Positions 26,589-28,905 of a stretch of DNA of 28,905 nt are shown one piece after another. Origin of the DNA: a bacterium (GTDB taxonomy: Bacteria; Gemmatimonadota; Gemmatimonadetes; Gemmatimonadales; Gemmatimonadaceae). Numbering within the stretch: position 1 is the first letter of the stretch; each line of letters begins with the position of its first letter. Made by a program: the position numbers and the translations under genes. The DNA lies in assembly GCA_021802745.1 (NCBI GenBank), contig JAJZRK010000008.1, positions 1 through 28,905 on the forward strand. The letters are read 5' to 3'. The notes under the pieces are model-generated. The model worked only from the letters and a program-made list of their open reading frames with translations. It made no database searches and was not told the origin of the DNA.

Positions 26589-27120
26589 GGCGGATTCAGA
26601 TAAGTCCGGTTGACCGAGAACGCGCGGGACATCGGTCATTCTGACCTGTAGAAATTTGAAATCGTTCGACGGCCAGTTGCTCAGTCGGAAAACACCGAAG
26701 CCCGAAAACTCGGTGGCCGACCTCGGAGTAAGTATTTGAAAAATAAAGTGTTGCGAGTTGATGATCTTATGACAGTCCGAGCACCCTCACCCGAGCACCG
26801 CTCGCTCGTCCCCCTCCCTCCCCCGCCCGACGAGCGCCTCACTCGCGGCCTCAGTGACGCTGCTCATCGCCTTCGAGTCGTCGCCACCTACCAGACACTA
26901 CTGACGTTGATTCAGTAATTGTCGCGTATAACGTCGCATGAAACTTGCGCACTTGAATTCGCTCCCTGAAATCGCCGTCCAGGTTCTTGCGAGAGAGCGG
27001 GCGGATGGGGGAGTGAAATTGTCGCAAACACGGTACGTGTTCACGGGGACCGCTCACACACGATCAGTTCTGATCACGGCCTGTTTCAGGTCGCCATCCC
27101 ACGACCCCCGACACGCCGCA
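26589..27120. other. Gene-poor region with many short inverted repeats (origin/regulatory candidate)
   Basis: No confident gene in over 500 bp. Symmetric elements seen: TGACCGA/TCGGTCA (26611-26617 and 26632-26638), CACCGA/TCGGTG (26693-26698 and 26710-26715), ACTGA/TCAGT (26900-26904 and 26912-26916), GACGTT/AACGTC (26903-26908 and 26930-26935) and GATCAG-TT-CTGATC (27062-27075). An AT-rich patch lies at 26730-26750. Short frames at 26736-26918 and 26938-27174 have no supporting features. The position between a + strand gene series and a convergent ATPase gene suits an origin, a packaging site or a regulatory region. Confidence 0.4.
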
Positions 27121-27167
27121 CCCGCAAGAGTACGCAGCGCTCTTGCGGGTCTTGCGGGTCTTGCGGG
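27121..27167. repeat. Hairpin fused to three 9-bp direct repeats after the AAA+/DUF3631 gene
   Basis: CCCGCAAGAG (27121-27130) and CTCTTGCGGG (27140-27149) form a perfect 10-bp stem with a 9-base loop. TCTTGCGGG is then repeated head to tail three times (27141-27149, 27150-27158, 27159-27167). The block ends three bases before the stop of the minus-strand gene. It may be its terminator with alternative right arms, or an iteron-like binding site. Confidence 0.7.
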
Positions 27168-27170
27168 GTT

Positions 27171-28904
27171 CTAGAGCGGTGGCAGGTAGCGCTCAAAGGC
27201 GGCCGCAAAGTCTGCTAGGTAGTAGCCTCGCTTCATCCCTTTCGGGCCAATGTCCGGGGTGTGCCAGAGCGCCTTCGGTTTGATGTCGAACCTCCGCAGA
27301 GTCTTCGCGAGCGAGAACGGGTCTAACCGTTGCGACCACGGACGATCCTCGATGAGCCGAAGCGCGTCGATGATCACCAGCGTCGGGATCTTGTTGATCT
27401 GCTCCCGCTGGAACAGATCGCGGATATCACCAAGGAGCATCACGGCGTCCTCTCCCGTTTCGTCGACTTCAGGAGTCAGTATCAGGCTTGCTCGTCTGGC
27501 CAAGACCGGCCATGGACCACCGGCGATGTCCGCGATGGCGAACAGTGGTCGCCAATTGTCGGCGGCTCGATCATGCAGTCGGTCGGGCATCGCGGGATCG
27601 CTCGTGCGCAGCAGCTCAGAATTGTCGGCGATCCAGCGCTCAGCCTGCCTTCGCAGATCGGTCAGACTTCTCAGGTCCACATCGGTACGCAGTCGTTTCA
27701 CTTCTTCGTGCGGGAGCCGCCGTCGCATCGGCACGACGATGCTTCGATCGAGCACGGTTTGCGGTAGGCCGCCACGGTCTGCAATCAATGCAAGGACTTT
27801 TGGGAACCACACTGCAAACGTCTTCGACCGTCCATCAACAACGCGCAGTACGTAGGCGCTACTGCGAGCGTGCCCTGCATTGAGCAACCCTCGAAAGTCA
27901 GAACCATCTCGCAACCAGGAGTCCGCTTCATCGGCAAGCAGTGTCCACACTGGACCTGTTCGCCGCAGGGTGTCTTGCGATGCATTGTCGTCAACGACGC
28001 CGGTTAGTCGAAATAGTGACGCGGGGGAGATGTTCGACACGAACCTTGGATAAGGGACAACGCGCCGAAGCAATTCGAGCAGCGTCGTCTTTCCGGAACG
28101 TTTCACGGGCGACGCCGCGACGAGCAGCGGGGAGTGGCCAAATAGCTCGTGACCATGTGCAAACAGCACCCACAGCGCGATAGCAGGACTCGCACCTTCT
28201 GGCAGGGCCACATAGTTCGAAAGTTCCCACGCCACACTGGCCAAGAGTTCGGAACCATCAACGGGTGTGGGCCATGCGTCCGATCGCGGGTCGCCGCCAA
28301 CTGTGGTGTCGATCTGCAACGTACCGTGGATGGTGATGCTATTCTGCGCGTTTCGAAGAAGTTGTCTCATGTCCGATTCATGTTCCGCGAATCGGCGAAT
28401 CGTCTCGGGCTCAACGCTGAGCTGTTCCGCCGCCAGCACGCGTTCAAGCACTCTGGCGCGTTCTTCTACTGGCGGCGGCTGGAACTCGAGTTTGTCGCAC
28501 CGCGAGGCAAGCGCATCATTGACCTTGGCTACCTCGTTTGTCGTGAAGATGGCGATGTGTGTACGACCGTGGACATCGAGAGCGTCCTTGAGCGCATTTT
28601 GGGCGTCCGCTGTAAGGCCATCCGCCTCGCTGAACACCACCACACCGCGAAAACCTGGATCAACAAATCGGAGTATTCCCCCACGCGATTTCATGAGCGG
28701 GAGTACGGTATCGCGGATGTAGTCGATGCTCCGCGTCTGCGAAGCGGACACCGCGAGCACGTTGGAGTGTCCGTCTTCCGATCGCGCGAGGTCTCGCGTG
28801 ATGAGCCGTACGAGCGACGTCTTTCCCGTCGCTGGTGGGCCATAGATCAACAAATGGCCTGGCCACCCTTCGCGTTGCAGCCCTTCGAGTCGTTGCCTCA
28901 GTCG
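27171..28904 (-). CDS. Clamp-loader-like AAA+ ATPase fused to DUF3631 (5' end outside window)
   Basis: The frame is open to the right edge, so the true start is outside; the upstream codons read LRQRLEGLQREGWPGHLL, the expected lead-in to the P-loop. Counting from the TTG at 28853 as residue 1, the first module is like replication factor C small subunits: Walker A GPPATGKT (5-12), Walker B VVVFSEAD (71-78, first acid replaced by Ser), TADAQNALKDAL, sensor 1 IFTTNEVAKV and the SRC arginine-finger motif (117-119). The second module (about 195-560) matches DUF3631: SPVKRSGKTTLLELL (P-loop), NISPASLFRL, ADEADSWLRD, LLNAGHARSSAYVLRVV, DRSIVVPMRR, DRAADNWRPLFAIAD, ending in YLADFAAAFERYLPPL. DUF3631 is usually found beside or fused to phage/plasmid primase-helicases. 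The protein probably acts in the element's DNA replication; which polymerase clamp or helicase it serves is unknown. Confidence 0.85.
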   Translation of the reverse strand, partial: RLRQRLEGLQREGWPGHLLIYGPPATGKTSLVRLITRDLARSEDGHSNVLAVSASQTRSIDYIRDTVLPLMKSRGGILRFVDPGFRGVVVFSEADGLTADAQNALKDALDVHGRTHIAIFTTNEVAKVNDALASRCDKLEFQPPPVEERARVLERVLAAEQLSVEPETIRRFAEHESDMRQLLRNAQNSITIHGTLQIDTTVGGDPRSDAWPTPVDGSELLASVAWELSNYVALPEGASPAIALWVLFAHGHELFGHSPLLVAASPVKRSGKTTLLELLRRVVPYPRFVSNISPASLFRLTGVVDDNASQDTLRRTGPVWTLLADEADSWLRDGSDFRGLLNAGHARSSAYVLRVVDGRSKTFAVWFPKVLALIADRGGLPQTVLDRSIVVPMRRRLPHEEVKRLRTDVDLRSLTDLRRQAERWIADNSELLRTSDPAMPDRLHDRAADNWRPLFAIADIAGGPWPVLARRASLILTPEVDETGEDAVMLLGDIRDLFQREQINKIPTLVIIDALRLIEDRPWSQRLDPFSLAKTLRRFDIKPKALWHTPDIGPKGMKRGYYLADFAAAFERYLPPL

Positions 28905-28905
28905 C

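Noticed and set aside
26736..26918. Possible 49-60 residue protein (TTG 26736 or ATG 26769)
   Set aside because: No convincing ribosome-binding site, Pro-rich low-complexity middle, and lies in a region full of inverted repeats; left uncalled.
26938..27174. 78-codon + strand frame ending in LAGLAGLAGF
   Set aside because: Its C-terminus is just the translation of the 9-bp direct repeats and hairpin; the codon pattern is unlike a gene.

Overview
The first ~22.9 kb is very GC-rich, densely coding bacterial chromosome. Secreted peptidases, a CBM9/DUF5916 outer-membrane protein, an RND pump, a HupE-like protein with a DUF6702 protein, and start codons sitting just after -10-like boxes together suggest an environmental Gram-negative, most likely of the Gemmatimonadota. 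That assignment is inferred from gene types and composition; there is no rRNA or marker gene to confirm it. From about 22.95 kb to the right edge the base composition becomes clearly more AT-rich, Shine-Dalgarno sites become strong, and the genes look like those of an integrated mobile element.

Layout. 1-381: 3' end of an ISAs1-type insertion sequence. 481-3996: acyl-CoA dehydrogenase, APH-like kinase and a secreted DUF900 alpha/beta hydrolase. 3993-5245: a DUF2231-like membrane protein diverging from a membrane-tethered LuxR-type regulator, with a perfect 14-bp inverted repeat between them. 5449-11909: a four-gene efflux operon (TetR regulator, TolC-like channel, periplasmic adaptor lipoprotein, HAE1-type RND pump) with overlapping or abutting genes. 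11975-15324: HupE/UreJ-like membrane protein, secreted M1 metallopeptidase preceded by ten heptamer repeats, and a DUF6702 protein. 15321-15509: remnant of an ORF6N antirepressor-type gene ending at a 17-bp palindrome. 15528-19089: divergent calcineurin-like phosphoesterase and prolyl oligopeptidase. 19181-19892: bacteriohemerythrin and FmdB-type zinc ribbon. 19940-22690: large CBM9/DUF5916 outer-membrane protein.

The mobile region starts at a 42-nt 3' fragment of a tRNA gene (probably Gln) at 22949-22990. The host-side tRNA terminator lies just to its left and there is no 5' tRNA half to its right, which is what an integrase target site looks like at the distal end of an inserted element. 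The element then carries two unknown small membrane proteins, a ribbon-helix-helix-like protein, a HUH-type nuclease/replication protein candidate, a small helical protein, a terminase-small-subunit-like protein and a cysteine-rich protein, all on the + strand. A ~580-bp stretch rich in short inverted repeats separates these from a convergent minus-strand gene. That gene, open at the window edge, joins a replication-factor-C-like AAA+ module to a DUF3631 ATPase domain. HUH nuclease, clamp-loader-like ATPase, terminase small subunit and tRNA integration together suggest a phage satellite or replicative integrative element. No capsid, large terminase or integrase is visible here.

A composition signal separates the two parts. 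In the chromosomal part Ile-Asp is encoded ATT/ATA-GAC in 16 of the 17 cases I found, so the hexamer ATCGAC/GTCGAT is nearly absent. In the element's AAA+/DUF3631 gene all three Ile-Asp pairs are ATC-GAC.
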